Shown here piece after piece: positions 1 to 8,560 of a stretch of DNA of 43,599 nt (its first letter is position 1; every line of letters starts with the position of its first letter). The notes under the pieces were generated by a model. It saw only the letters and a program-made list of their open reading frames with translations. It searched no databases and had not been told where the DNA came from. The position numbers and the translations under genes are program-made. The stretch lies in NCBI GenBank assembly GCA_003136635.1, contig PLFD01000013.1:1-43599 (forward strand), written 5' to 3'. Source of the stretch: a candidate division FCPU426 bacterium. GTDB lineage: Bacteria > Oederibacteriota > Muellerivitia > Muellerivitales > Muellerivitaceae.

Positions 1-40
1 ATGCACTTTGCGGATAGGCATATCATTTTGTGCCTTCCCC

Positions 41-77
41 AGCGGTTTTTAACTTAAAAATTAAAAACCGCTTTTTG
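41..77 (+). terminator. Rho-independent terminator of an off-window gene
   Basis: A perfect 12-bp stem (AGCGGTTTTTAA at 41-52, TTAAAAACCGCT at 61-72) with an 8-nt loop is followed by a T-run at 72-76. This is a textbook intrinsic terminator on the plus strand. It ends transcription of a gene left of the window, so the glycosyltransferase that follows needs its own promoter. Bases 1-40 may hold the last codons of that upstream gene, but no frame can be assigned. Confidence 0.9.
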
Positions 78-131
78 TTGCGATGAACAATCGCCATAGC
101 TTTGAACGTTATCTTGAGTCAGGGAACGGGC

Positions 132-1367
132 ATGAGTGAACCCATAAAAAAAACCAACAGGAAAAACTGGCTGGCTTTTCTTTCTCTGGCGCTTCTCCTG
201 GGTGTCATACTTCGCCTTTCATTTCCCGGCGATATTGAATACAAAGACGACGAGAAATACATGTTCGGGGCTTCCCAGAACATCGGCGTTACGGAATCCT
301 GGCCTCTATTGGGAATGCCTTCGGGAGTGAAGGTCAATAATCCCGGAATGAGTATTTGGATTTTCGCGGTCCTGTCAAAAATCACCCATGCTTCCACCCC
401 GCCCGAACTGGCCCGGGCGGTGCAATGGCTTAATATTCTTACCCTGTTTGTGCTGGCTTTTTTCAGCCTTCGTTTATTGCCCGAGCCTGAAAAACCAGCC
501 TGGTGCTGGGCCACCGCTTTCGCGGCGGTCAACCCCATCGCGGTCCTATATCAACGAAAAATCTGGGCCCAGTGTACCCTTCCCTTCTTTTGCGTTCTTC
601 TGTGGATCGCCTGGCATTTCCGGCATAAACGAACAGGAGCCTTCTTTTGGGGGTTACTCGGAGTTTGCCTGGGACAGATTCATATGTCGGGTTTTTTTCT
701 GGCCGCCGCTCTTTTTGTGTGGACCGTCATTCATGAGCGTGTGGCCAGATGGGGTTCCTGGCTGTTGGGCTCGATAGTAGGCGCCATTCCTCTCATTCCC
801 TGGTTTCAATACATCCTTTCCAAACCCGCGAACGAATCGACCGGGCTGAATTTTTTGAATATTCTTCAGCTCCGATTTTGGAGGTACTGGGTGTCCGATG
901 CTTTAGGCATAGGGCTCAACACCAGCCTGGGCAGTTCCCAGTATTGGGATTTCATGCGCTACCCCTTGATCGGGGGAATGGGAACTTACCTGGTGGGCAT
1001 CGGCCATACCCTTATTATCGTTTCCGGGATTCTGATATTTATTTCAGCTTTAAAAAAATGGAAATTAGGCCAATGGATAAAAAATCCGTCGGATACCGGA
1101 TTAGCCGTCAATTCGGGATTCTTGGTCGCTGGTGTCCTGCTCACTCTGAGCGCGAAGGTTTTTCGGCATTATTTAATTATGAGTTTTCCCCTGGAATGGG
1201 TTTGGCTGTCCCGGATGAGTCTCGATATCCATTGGGGTAAAAAATATTTAACGGCAATCTGGATTGCCCAGCTTTTTATTTCAGCCGCTTTTTTGATTTA
1301 TATCCACCTCAATCACGGCGCTCCCCTCGCCGATTATGGAATTGCCTACCAATTTCAATCCCGATAA
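132..1367 (+). CDS. Multi-membrane GT-C type glycosyltransferase-like protein
   Basis: A protein of about 411 residues with roughly ten hydrophobic segments. A short first loop rich in acidic residues (GDIEYKDDEK, about residues 33-42) follows the first membrane span. This layout is typical of the GT-C fold (ArnT/PMT/dolichyl-phosphate sugar transferases), in which the acidic loop takes part in catalysis at the periplasmic face. Donor and acceptor cannot be told. I prefer the ATG at 132, preceded by AGGGA. A TTG at 102 would add ten residues, and its MNVI matches the start of the paralogue at 27196, so the longer form is possible. The paralogue at 25955-27196 is similar along the whole length, down to the ending YGIAYQFQS. 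Function as a glycosyltransferase is inferred from topology and motif. Confidence 0.8.
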   Translation: MSEPIKKTNRKNWLAFLSLALLLGVILRLSFPGDIEYKDDEKYMFGASQNIGVTESWPLLGMPSGVKVNNPGMSIWIFAVLSKITHASTPPELARAVQWLNILTLFVLAFFSLRLLPEPEKPAWCWATAFAAVNPIAVLYQRKIWAQCTLPFFCVLLWIAWHFRHKRTGAFFWGLLGVCLGQIHMSGFFLAAALFVWTVIHERVARWGSWLLGSIVGAIPLIPWFQYILSKPANESTGLNFLNILQLRFWRYWVSDALGIGLNTSLGSSQYWDFMRYPLIGGMGTYLVGIGHTLIIVSGILIFISALKKWKLGQWIKNPSDTGLAVNSGFLVAGVLLTLSAKVFRHYLIMSFPLEWVWLSRMSLDIHWGKKYLTAIWIAQLFISAAFLIYIHLNHGAPLADYGIAYQFQSR

Positions 1368-1374
1368 GTTTGTA

Positions 1375-2264
1375 TTAAGCGGCGGTTTGTTCTTCCCGCC
1401 AGATCATCATGCCGCAGGCGATCAATACTAAAATCATTCCCGTCACAAAATGGGGCGTCAGGGGCTCTTTTAAAAAAGCACAGCCGAATAAAGCCGCCAA
1501 AACCGGAACGGATAAAGTCAGAAGGGTTCCCAAAGCCAGACTGATATGTCCGATGGCTTCGCTAAAAAGCATCTGGGCGATCATGGCCGACGCGCCAACC
1601 CCTAAAAGAACGGAGAATCCCTCAAAATCCGGCGAGGTCCATTGGTTTAAATGATTCATTGAGGAGCCGATAGAGCCGCTCCAAAGCAACGCCGTCCCGA
1701 AAAGACAAATCCAAAAAGGGTAAAACTGGTAAAAACACTCAGCGCCGTGTCGGTGTGGCGGGATCGTTTAATGGCCAATACCGCCGCGCCGCCGGTGATG
1801 CCGGAGAAAAGCCCGGCCAGATCGCCTAAATTAAGATGGTTCCACCGAACATCTAAAACCAGTTCAATGCCGACAGCCGCCAAAAGCAGGTACCAAAAAA
1901 AATGCTTGGGTGGTTTTTGTCTAAAAAACAAAATGGCGAAAACGTTTGTCCAAAGGATACAGGTGTAATTAAGAAGGGTTCCTTTGCCGGAAGACGTGGT
2001 TTGAAGCGCGATAAAATAGCCTAAAATGGACAAAGCGCCAAAAAATCCCCGCCAGAAAAGGGGCTGACGATTCACCAGCGAGAACGACTGTAACCCGGCG
2101 GCCCATAAAATCGCTATTCCCAAAACCGCGAAGGCAAAACGAAAAAAAGTCTCCTCAACGGCGGAATAATGCAGTCCATTCGCCAGCTTTACGGTAACGG
2201 GTAAAAGACTATAAAAAATATTCGAAATAATCAGTAAATAAATATTTTTCGTTCGTGTCTTCAT
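1375..2264 (-). pseudogene. EamA/DMT-family transporter split by a frameshift
   Basis: Two minus-strand reading frames join into one ten-helix EamA (drug/metabolite transporter) protein of about 295 residues. The N-terminal half runs from 2264 to about 1700 and the C-terminal half from about 1700 to 1375. At the run of four A (1700-1703, plus strand) the first frame drifts into non-homologous residues (GRRCFGAAL), while the other frame continues sensibly as GTALLWSGS. One extra T on the coding strand would restore the sequence FVFFGTALLW, so a one-base loss is the simplest explanation. The start ATG overlaps the stop of the HAD gene (ATGA at 2264-2261), implying translational coupling. EamA proteins export amino acids or other metabolites; the substrate is unknown. 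It may be a real pseudogene or a sequencing error. Confidence 0.8.
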
Positions 2265-2890
2265 AGGTATTTTAAAATCTGGCGCATGTCTCTGCCTTTG
2301 ACATCCACATGAGTAAGGCCTTTCAAAAATCCGTCCTGATTGACCGCTATTCGGAAGCCCGCAATTTTAAAAACTTCCCGGTCTGAACGACTGTCCCCTA
2401 CCGCCGTGGTTTGGGAAAGAGGAAGTTTGAATTTTTTAGCCAATCGTTTCAAAAACATGGCCTTTTCATGTTCCTCAAAAATAACCATTTTTTTCCCTGT
2501 GATAATTCCCTTTTTGACTTCCAGTGTGGTCCCTCGAACTTCGTCAAAGCCGTAGCGCTTTTGAAAATAGCTGGCTGATAACTCATACCCCAAAGTAGCT
2601 AGGGCAGTGTAATAACCTTTTTTTTGAAGGGATCGAACCGTTTGAGCGATGCCGGTCATCTTGGGGATAAGATGAAGCGATCTTTCTAAATCTTCCACTT
2701 TCCATCCGGTCATCCGCTGGGTTACCTGGGCCGCTAACGTCGGATGATCCATCCGGTCTTTAAGCCATTCCTGCTCCAAATGCTCAAAAAAAGCTTCATC
2801 CCCAACGCGGCGAAAGAGAAAGCGGGTACTGGAAACGCCGTAAGTCAGGGTGCCGTCCAGATCGAATAAAACTACTTTTTGGGGTTTCAA
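2261..2890 (-). CDS. HAD-superfamily phosphatase, SerB-like
   Basis: About 209 residues. HAD motif I is VLFDLDGTL near the N-terminus, with nucleophile and acid/base aspartates. The GDSRSDREVF segment near residue 165 is motif IV, which binds magnesium. The helical cap and spacing resemble phosphoserine-phosphatase-like HAD enzymes, which hydrolyse small phosphate monoesters; the substrate is unknown. I place the start at TTG 2890 because AGGA lies five bases upstream (2899-2896) and because the longer open frame to 2926 would run into a terminator hairpin. The stop overlaps the start of the EamA transporter by four bases, so the two form an operon. Confidence 0.85.
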   Translation of the reverse strand: MKPQKVVLFDLDGTLTYGVSSTRFLFRRVGDEAFFEHLEQEWLKDRMDHPTLAAQVTQRMTGWKVEDLERSLHLIPKMTGIAQTVRSLQKKGYYTALATLGYELSASYFQKRYGFDEVRGTTLEVKKGIITGKKMVIFEEHEKAMFLKRLAKKFKLPLSQTTAVGDSRSDREVFKIAGFRIAVNQDGFLKGLTHVDVKGRDMRQILKYL

Positions 2891-2897
2891 AATATTC

Positions 2898-2937
2898 CTA
2901 AAAAAATAGGGAAGGCCCTTTTTCAAAAGCCTTCCCT
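2898..2937 (-). terminator. Intrinsic terminator between icd and the HAD gene
   Basis: GGGAAGGC (2909-2916) pairs with GCCTTCCC (2929-2936). Read on the minus strand the hairpin is followed by a run of seven T (2906-2900). It lies downstream of icd and upstream of the HAD start, so it should separate the two transcription units. Confidence 0.75.
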
Positions 2938-2969
2938 AAAAATTTTAACAAAGACAAAAAAGAAGAATG

Positions 2970-3083
2970 AACCACCAAGGACACCAAGTTCACCAAGAAA
3001 GACAAATCAAAATTTTTGGTTTAAACATAAACGGATTTTCTTGGTGCCCGGTTCCCTGATGAGGGGATTGTGTCTTGGTGGTT
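2970..3083. repeat. Palindromic repeat element of the ACCACCAAG type
   Basis: A 114-bp element ends in a perfect 10-bp inverted repeat (AACCACCAAG at 2970-2979, CTTGGTGGTT at 3074-3083). A second inner pair is CACCAAGAAA (2991-3000) and TTTCTTGGTG (3037-3046). It sits in the 3' region of icd, between the stop and the terminator. Elements with these ACCAAG-rich ends are, from memory, common as dispersed non-coding repeats in many environmental bacteria. No gene is seen inside. Confidence 0.7.
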
Positions 3084-3093
3084 AAAAAGGTTT

Positions 3094-4344
3094 TCAGGCC
3101 ATGTTTCCAATCATCGCCGTGGCGAATTCGGAACATTTCACTTCCGTCGCCCCTTCCATCTGACGGGCAAAGTCGTAAGTGACGACCTTTTGATCAATGG
3201 TTTTTTCCAACGATTTGATGATCATATCCGCCGCTTCCTGCCAGCCCAAATGTTCCAGCATCATGACGCCCGACAAGACCACCGAACCCGGATTGACTTT
3301 ATCCAGATTGGCGTATTTGGGCGCCGTTCCGTGAGTCGCCTCAAAAATGGCGTGGCCGGTTACGTAGTTAATATTACCGCCGGGAGCAATTCCGATACCA
3401 CCCACTTGGGCGGCCAAGGCGTCCGACAGATAGTCGCCGTTCAAGTTGAGTGTAGCGATCACATCAAAATCCTCGGGACGGGTTAACACTTGCTGCAGAG
3501 TAATGTCAGCGATAGCGTCTTTCACGAGCACCTGGCCCGCGGGAGGCTTGCCGCCACAGTCATCCCAACCAATCGCTTTGCCTTGAAATTCCTTTTTCAC
3601 CAAAGCGTAGCCCCAGTCGCGAAAGGCGCCTTCGGTGTATTTCATGATATTACCTTTATGCACAAAGGTGACGCTCTTGCGCTTGTGTTTAATGGCGTAC
3701 TCGACCGCCGCGCGCACCAGCCGTTCCGTTCCCTCTTCGGAGACGGGCTTAATGCCGATACCCGAAGTTTTCGGAAAACGAATTTTTTTAACGCCCATCT
3801 CATTTTGTAAAAAGTCGATAACCTTAATGGCTTCGGGCGATTGGGCCTGCCATTCGATACCCGCGTAGATGTCTTCAGTATTTTCACGGAAGATGACCAT
3901 GTCGATTTTTTCGGGATGCTTGACCGGCGAAGGAACGCCGGCAAAATATTCGATAGGCCGTAAGCAAACATAAAGATCCAGCATTTGACGGAGCGCCACA
4001 TTAAGCGAGCGGATACCTTTGCCCACCGGCGTGGTTAAGGGACCCTTAATACCCACCAGATATTCACGGAAAGCTTCCACCGTATCGTCCGGAAGCCAGT
4101 TTTGAAATTTGTCAAAGGCGGTCTGGCCGGCGTAAACCTCAAACCAGGAGATTTTCTTTTTTCCGCCGTAAGCTTTTTCAACCGCCGCGTCAAAAACCCG
4201 AACCGAAGCCTTCCAGATGTCCGGTCCCGTACCGTCGCCCTCAATAAAAGGAATCACCGGGTGATCGGGCACTTTCAGCACTCCATTTTGGATGCTGATT
4301 TTGTCGCCCTGAGGCGGTTTGATGTTCTGGTAGTTGTAAGACAC
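3094..4344 (-). CDS. icd: NADP-dependent isocitrate dehydrogenase
   Basis: 416 residues, the same length as the Escherichia coli enzyme, and collinear with it. The enzyme oxidises and decarboxylates isocitrate to 2-oxoglutarate in the TCA cycle in the cytoplasm. The substrate loop [11 protein letters not shown] places the key serine at residue 113 with arginines at 119 and 129. [14 protein letters not shown] is the family signature around residues 153-166. [10 protein letters not shown] in the C-terminal part belongs to the cofactor-binding region and resembles NADP-linked enzymes. The start is GTG at 4344 behind GAGGAG. It is transcribed alone, ending at the hairpin near 2.9 kb. The 210-bp upstream region (4345-4554) is very AT-rich and should contain its promoter, but no clear box stands out. 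Confidence 0.97.
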   Translation of the reverse strand: MSYNYQNIKPPQGDKISIQNGVLKVPDHPVIPFIEGDGTGPDIWKASVRVFDAAVEKAYGGKKKISWFEVYAGQTAFDKFQNWLPDDTVEAFREYLVGIKGPLTTPVGKGIRSLNVALRQMLDLYVCLRPIEYFAGVPSPVKHPEKIDMVIFRENTEDIYAGIEWQAQSPEAIKVIDFLQNEMGVKKIRFPKTSGIGIKPVSEEGTERLVRAAVEYAIKHKRKSVTFVHKGNIMKYTEGAFRDWGYALVKKEFQGKAIGWDDCGGKPPAGQVLVKDAIADITLQQVLTRPEDFDVIATLNLNGDYLSDALAAQVGGIGIAPGGNINYVTGHAIFEATHGTAPKYANLDKVNPGSVVLSGVMMLEHLGWQEAADMIIKSLEKTIDQKVVTYDFARQMEGATEVKCSEFATAMIGNMA

Positions 4345-4554
4345 GAGAAACTCCTCTTAAACAAATTTAAATTATGAATTCTTAATTATGAGCTGTGGTT
4401 GATTGTTTTAATTATTCAAATTGAAACAATCTTCAATAATTCAACGTTCAAAATTGTAAATTCAAAATTATCTTTTCACGCGATGGCAGTTTAAATCCAC
4501 GCCCAAGACCCGTCAAGGCAAGCGGTCATAGACGGCGCGAATTTCAACTCGCCT

Positions 4555-5868
4555 TTAATTAGAGATGGCCGAATACCCATCGGAGAGATGTTTAAAATCG
4601 TCCGCCTTGAGCCCGTACTTTTTCATTTTCCGTTGAAGGGTCTTTTGGGTTAGTCCGGCCTGCTTGGCCGTGGCGATTAAACGGCCTTCGGATTTAGTCA
4701 AGGCATCGACCAAATAGGCTTTTTCCGTAGTGTTTAAAAGATCATCCAGTTTTTCTTTTTCGGCGGAGGGCGGGTTGATGGGCAGGTCGAAAGATTCAAT
4801 CTGGGAGCCGGTGGCTAAAAGACAGGCTCGCTCAACCTGATTTTCCAACTCGCGGATATTCCCCGGCCAGTGATAAGTCATCAATTGGCACATGGCAGCC
4901 GAACCAAGCTTTTCAGCGGGCGAACCCGTGATCACTTTATAAGTCTCAATAAAATGCTGGGCCAGGAAGGGCAGGTCCTGTTTACGGTCTCTTAAAGCTG
5001 GCAGGCGCAAAACCCGAGACGCGAACTGGTTATAAAGCTCGGGGTTGATAATGCCGGTTTCAACCAAATCAGCGATATCCCGAATGGTCGCGGCGACAAC
5101 CCTCGGCGATTGCCAATCCGCGGGCTTGGCGATTTTTTTCGCCAAGAGCAATTGGCTTTTCTTGCCCATGCGGCAAATGCCGTCCAGATAAAGGGTGCCA
5201 CCCTTAGCTTTTTCCCATGCGCCATCCGGTCCAAAGAGACCGTCACAGCACTCCCCTTCCGAATTATCCGCGCAATGAAAAACCCGAAAGGGCCTTTCAG
5301 ACCTGACGCTTCTTTGGTGCAATGCGCGGGCGAAAGATTTTTTTCCTGTTCCCTTTTCACCCTGAACCAGAACCGCCCGGTCATCACCCGCCCATTGGGC
5401 CATGTTGTCAAAAACGACCTCGAAATTTTTGTCGCGGCTGGAAATCTGTCCGGCGTTCTGGGGCAGTCCTTTGCCCTTGGATACGGGGGTCACATCGCGC
5501 ACAATTTCAACGGCGTAATCCGCTTTTTTACCCTCGCAGCCTAAAGGAAAAACCGAAACCTCAAAATCCCGGTTAACGCCATTAACGTCCATGGTGAAAT
5601 AGCCCACGGAAGATTCGCCATTCGCGAAAACTTTCTGCATGCCGCAAAAAAAGCATTTTTCTTTATAACCATAAAAAGCCTCGTGACAGGACCTGCCGCG
5701 AAGATCGTTCAGATTGATTTTGAGATTTTTTTGAGAAGTTTGATTGGCGTAAACCAGACGATATTGAGGATCGATGATCTTAACGGATTCGGGCATTCCA
5801 TCCAAAATGGAACGTAGAAAGGGAGACTTGGTATAAAGGGCGGGGGGACGAAAACGCCGAGGACTCAC
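4555..5868 (-). CDS. PAS-AAA+-Fis regulator lacking the sigma54-contact loop
   Basis: 437 residues resembling an NtrC-family enhancer-binding protein with three parts. The PAS-like sensor spans about residues 18-125 and carries Cys61, Cys72 and Cys75, in a motif seen in other PAS domains. The AAA+ domain spans about 145-350, with Walker A GEKGTGKK at 170-177. A Fis-type helix-turn-helix lies at about 390-425. The GAFTGA loop that touches sigma54 is missing: the sequence passes from LFGPDGAW straight to KAKGGTLYLDGI, about ten residues short. The Walker B glutamate is replaced (LDG rather than LDE). It may therefore act as a TyrR-like repressor or sigma70 regulator, or as an ATPase-dead sensor; this is inference. 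It starts with GTG and has no strong SD. Confidence 0.85.
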   Translation of the reverse strand: MSPRRFRPPALYTKSPFLRSILDGMPESVKIIDPQYRLVYANQTSQKNLKINLNDLRGRSCHEAFYGYKEKCFFCGMQKVFANGESSVGYFTMDVNGVNRDFEVSVFPLGCEGKKADYAVEIVRDVTPVSKGKGLPQNAGQISSRDKNFEVVFDNMAQWAGDDRAVLVQGEKGTGKKSFARALHQRSVRSERPFRVFHCADNSEGECCDGLFGPDGAWEKAKGGTLYLDGICRMGKKSQLLLAKKIAKPADWQSPRVVAATIRDIADLVETGIINPELYNQFASRVLRLPALRDRKQDLPFLAQHFIETYKVITGSPAEKLGSAAMCQLMTYHWPGNIRELENQVERACLLATGSQIESFDLPINPPSAEKEKLDDLLNTTEKAYLVDALTKSEGRLIATAKQAGLTQKTLQRKMKKYGLKADDFKHLSDGYSAISN

Positions 5869-5929
5869 AAACTGAACCCCGCCCTTTGTTTAAGACAATC
5901 CATATTAAAAAAGTTCATCGGATAAACTG

Positions 5930-6592
5930 TTAGCTTTTGGCCAAGAGCGTCGTCGAGGCAACTTCAACTTTTTGAACAGCGGCCTGGCGCGGCGTAAAAT
6001 GCTTCATCCGCTTTTTAGCTTCCAGCAATTCTTTTCGAATTACCGCCAGCTTGTCAGCCAGTTCTTGCTCTTCGCCGAAAACTTCGATGGCTTTTTCCAA
6101 ATGCTTTAACGTCTCCTGCTGATAAGCCGATTCTTTTTGTAAAACCACCGGCAAATCGTGGGAAGCGACTTCATTGGCCCCGGACAGATTCAACGTCACC
6201 GGAATACCGGTTAAATCAAAAAGTGTCTTCACTAAAGTTTGATAGTGCGCTTGCGAAAGCGATAAAAGCTGCCAAACCACCTTCACTGAGTTTTCGTCAT
6301 CTTGCCCGAAATTAGCGGTCGCCGTGGAAAGGTGCATCATCCGGCGGTAAGAGATGTCCAGGATTTGAAAAAGAATGGCCGCTTTGCGGAGAGTGATTTT
6401 ACTAATGTGTGTTTTGTTATTCAGGAGGTTTTTAACCTCGCGCATTTTGCCGTCGCATTGGTCTAAAAGTTCGCGGTTGGCGCGGGCGTCCCGGGGGCTG
6501 ATGCGCAAAGCCCGGCTTGCCAAATGTTCCACATCGTGTTGGAGTCTTTCAACAGTCTCAATCAGTTGGAATAGAGAGAAGTAAAAATTCAT
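5930..6592 (-). CDS. Helical cytoplasmic protein of unknown function
   Basis: 220 residues, almost entirely predicted helix with heptad-like Leu/Ile spacing, and no signal peptide or membrane span. The C-terminal third (KHLEKAIEVFGEEQELADK onward) looks like a coiled coil. I do not recognise a family. A PhoU-like or other helical-bundle fold is possible but unsupported by any motif. The start ATG at 6592 follows AAGGAG. It lies upstream of and in line with the PAS/AAA+ regulator, with a 60-bp gap, so the two may be co-transcribed and this protein could be its partner. Confidence 0.75.
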   Translation of the reverse strand: MNFYFSLFQLIETVERLQHDVEHLASRALRISPRDARANRELLDQCDGKMREVKNLLNNKTHISKITLRKAAILFQILDISYRRMMHLSTATANFGQDDENSVKVVWQLLSLSQAHYQTLVKTLFDLTGIPVTLNLSGANEVASHDLPVVLQKESAYQQETLKHLEKAIEVFGEEQELADKLAVIRKELLEAKKRMKHFTPRQAAVQKVEVASTTLLAKS

Positions 6593-6933
6593 GGTCAGTC
6601 TCCTTCAAGAGTACTTGCATCTGAGGTGAGTAATATAAAATGAACTGCTTACAAAGACTATAGCGCTTGTACCTCCTTTAGGTTACAAAATAACTGTAAA
6701 TTCTTTAAAATTATTGAAAACAAAGGAATTTACACAGATTTTGCCTTAAACCTGTCTTTTTATAGACGATCAAAATGAGACAAAAGTGTCCACAAGTTGT
6801 CCACAAAGTGTAAATTTTTGAACTTTTCTTTAAAATGGGCCATTTTCAACATAAATTCAGGTGGAAGGCTTGCCTTTAAAGGCCGGTTTCTTCAATCATA
6901 GGCTGATTTCTATCCCACATTTGAGGTGCTTCC
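6593..6933. other. Divergent intergenic region with small palindromes and DnaA-box-like 9-mers
   Basis: 341 AT-rich bases separate the helical protein (minus) from bcp (plus) and should carry both promoters. Two DnaA-box-like 9-mers, GTGTCCACA (6786-6794) and TTGTCCACA (6797-6805), stand 11 bp apart in direct orientation. A near-perfect palindrome AAAATGG-G-CCATTTT lies at 6832-6846 and could be an operator for bcp. No open frame or RNA gene was recognised. Confidence 0.5.
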
Positions 6934-7386
6934 ATGCTCAAAGAAGGCCAAAAAGCTCCCGACTTTAAGTTAGACGACCAGGACGGCAAGCCTGTGTCAT
7001 TAAAGGATTTTAAAGGGAAAACCGTTGTTCTTTATTTTTACCCCAAGGATATGACCCCCGGTTGCACCCAGGAAGCCTGCGATTTTCGGGACAATTGGAC
7101 AGCGGTCAAGAAAAAAGGCGCGGTGGTTTTGGGCGTCAGCGCCGATCCCATCAAACGCCATCAGGCCTTCATCGGCAAATATGAACTTCCCTTCACTTTA
7201 TTGTCGGATGAGAAAAAAGAAATGTTGAAAGCCTATGGCGTCTGGAAATTGAAAAAATTTATGGGTAAAGAGTTTATGGGTATTGTCCGCACAACTTTGA
7301 TTATCGACGGAGCCGGAAAAATTAAAAAGATTTGGGATAAGGTAAGTGTAAAGGACCACGTAAAAGAGGTTCTGGAAAATCTATAG
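6934..7386 (+). CDS. bcp: Thioredoxin-dependent peroxiredoxin, Bcp/PrxQ family
   Basis: 150 residues, the usual size for the family. The thioredoxin fold carries the peroxidatic cysteine in the signature DMTPGCTQEACDF (Cys44) and the resolving cysteine five residues later (Cys49), as in the two-Cys alpha2-alpha3 PrxQ type. It reduces hydrogen peroxide and organic hydroperoxides in the cytoplasm, being recycled by thioredoxin. A GAGGTG Shine-Dalgarno precedes ATG 6934. It ends four bases from the convergent AttH-like gene with no room for a separate terminator, so the two transcripts probably overlap. Confidence 0.95.
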   Translation: MLKEGQKAPDFKLDDQDGKPVSLKDFKGKTVVLYFYPKDMTPGCTQEACDFRDNWTAVKKKGAVVLGVSADPIKRHQAFIGKYELPFTLLSDEKKEMLKAYGVWKLKKFMGKEFMGIVRTTLIIDGAGKIKKIWDKVSVKDHVKEVLENL

Positions 7387-7390
7387 ATTT

Positions 7391-8560
7391 TTAGGGCTTG
7401 GGTAAACTAAAAGCTTTGTCATACCCGGTGAGTTCCATATAGCCCTCACCCTTCATGTCTTTGCCCGCCTTGGTTCCGCTGATATCCACCGAACCTTCCC
7501 AATAAACCACCTGAGTGCTTTGGGCCGTGTCTAATTCCTGATCGGAAATCGAGGCTGTCACATCCAGTGAAAGTCTTTGTGACGGAACAATAATTTTCCA
7601 GTGAATCGGATATACAGCGCCAGTGCGGGGGCTTTTCCAGGTGTCCAAAACTTTTGTTTGAAAAGCGGCCCGACTTAAGTGAACACTTTTACCCGACTTA
7701 TTAATAAAAGTTCCCGATGAAGCCGGATGAGAAGTGCCGTCCTTTTGCCGCATCAAATAAATCATCAGTTCGGTATTATCCGATAATTGAAGCCCAAACC
7801 AGTCCCAACCCACCTCGTTGGGGTCCATATCCCCGGAGAAAAACTCATGATCCATCCAAACTTTCCCATGAACGGTTTTTAATTCAGAACCTACCCGCAG
7901 TTGCCCATCCGCGATAAATGAGGGAAAGGAGTAATAGAGCGACGCGTTTTCTTTATCCGAACCTTTTTGGCTGTAACCCCTGATCCCTTCCAAGACCGCC
8001 GGAATGGGCGATTGCACCATCAAATTCAAACCATAAATATCGCCGTCGGCTTTTAAATGGTGGCCCAATCCGTCATGCCAAATCTTCCAATTCTCGTTCC
8101 AAAGGTTTACACCTCCCTGAGAAGCCCCGGCCAACCCCGGCCCCGAGCGGTTCATTTTTTCGGCGTACCAGAACTTTTTGGCGCCAATATCGCTGACGGC
8201 AAAATGACTGAAATAAAGGTCGCGGGGAGTAAAGGCGGAAGCGTTTTCAGCGGTCCGGTCCAAACCCACCCGAAAGAAGGCCAGTTCAAAACCATAACGC
8301 TTTCCCTGGGTATCTTTTAAATGACCGACGTAATACCACCATTCGGTTTTGTAATTCGGATGAGCGCCGTGATCAAGGGGAAATTGCCAGTGGTAGTTGG
8401 GCTTGGCTTGTGTATAAACAAAATCCGCGTAAACCGGCGAAGACCGAAAAACCAATATCACCACAGAGACACAGAGACACAGTAAAGAAAATCGACAAAA
8501 ATTCTTAGTTTTGTTGGCTGAGTCTCCGAGACTCCGTGGTGAAATTTTGGTTTTCATCAT
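7391..8560 (-). CDS. AttH/CrtC-like lipocalin-domain secreted protein
   Basis: 389 residues. After an unusually long N-terminal signal region ending about ...SSPVYA (residue 45), the protein shows the family signature WQFPLDHGAHPNYKTEWWYY, followed by GHLKDTQGKRYGFELAFF. Further on are WMDHEFFSGDMD and WDWFGLQLSDNTELMIY, typical of the two-lipocalin AttH family (often annotated carotenoid 1,2-hydratase). The biochemical role is not settled. Such genes often stand next to an FtsX/LolD-type ABC exporter, as here, with an ATGA overlap at 8560-8557. This suggests the lipocalin receives or carries a lipid moved by the exporter. The N-terminal extension (about residues 7-34) is encoded by a palindromic repeat at 8459-8541. 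Confidence 0.88.
   Translation of the reverse strand: MMKTKISPRSLGDSANKTKNFCRFSLLCLCVSVVILVFRSSPVYADFVYTQAKPNYHWQFPLDHGAHPNYKTEWWYYVGHLKDTQGKRYGFELAFFRVGLDRTAENASAFTPRDLYFSHFAVSDIGAKKFWYAEKMNRSGPGLAGASQGGVNLWNENWKIWHDGLGHHLKADGDIYGLNLMVQSPIPAVLEGIRGYSQKGSDKENASLYYSFPSFIADGQLRVGSELKTVHGKVWMDHEFFSGDMDPNEVGWDWFGLQLSDNTELMIYLMRQKDGTSHPASSGTFINKSGKSVHLSRAAFQTKVLDTWKSPRTGAVYPIHWKIIVPSQRLSLDVTASISDQELDTAQSTQVVYWEGSVDISGTKAGKDMKGEGYMELTGYDKAFSLPKP
8459..8541. repeat. Palindromic repeat element inside the signal-peptide coding region
   Basis: An 83-bp element with 24-bp imperfect terminal inverted repeats. The left end begins CACCACAGAGACACAG (8459) and the right end, read inward on the minus strand from 8541, begins CACCACGGAGTCTCGG; five of 24 positions differ. 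It lies entirely within the AttH-like gene, in frame, and encodes the SPRSLGDS...LLCLCVSVVI segment of the leader peptide. From memory, CACAGAGACACAGAG-rich elements are dispersed in many environmental genomes. Confidence 0.8.

Noticed and set aside
2891..2926. Longer N-terminus of the HAD protein starting at 2926
   Set aside because: The extra codons lie inside the terminator hairpin of icd, while TTG 2890 has an AGGA at five bases and fits the family start.
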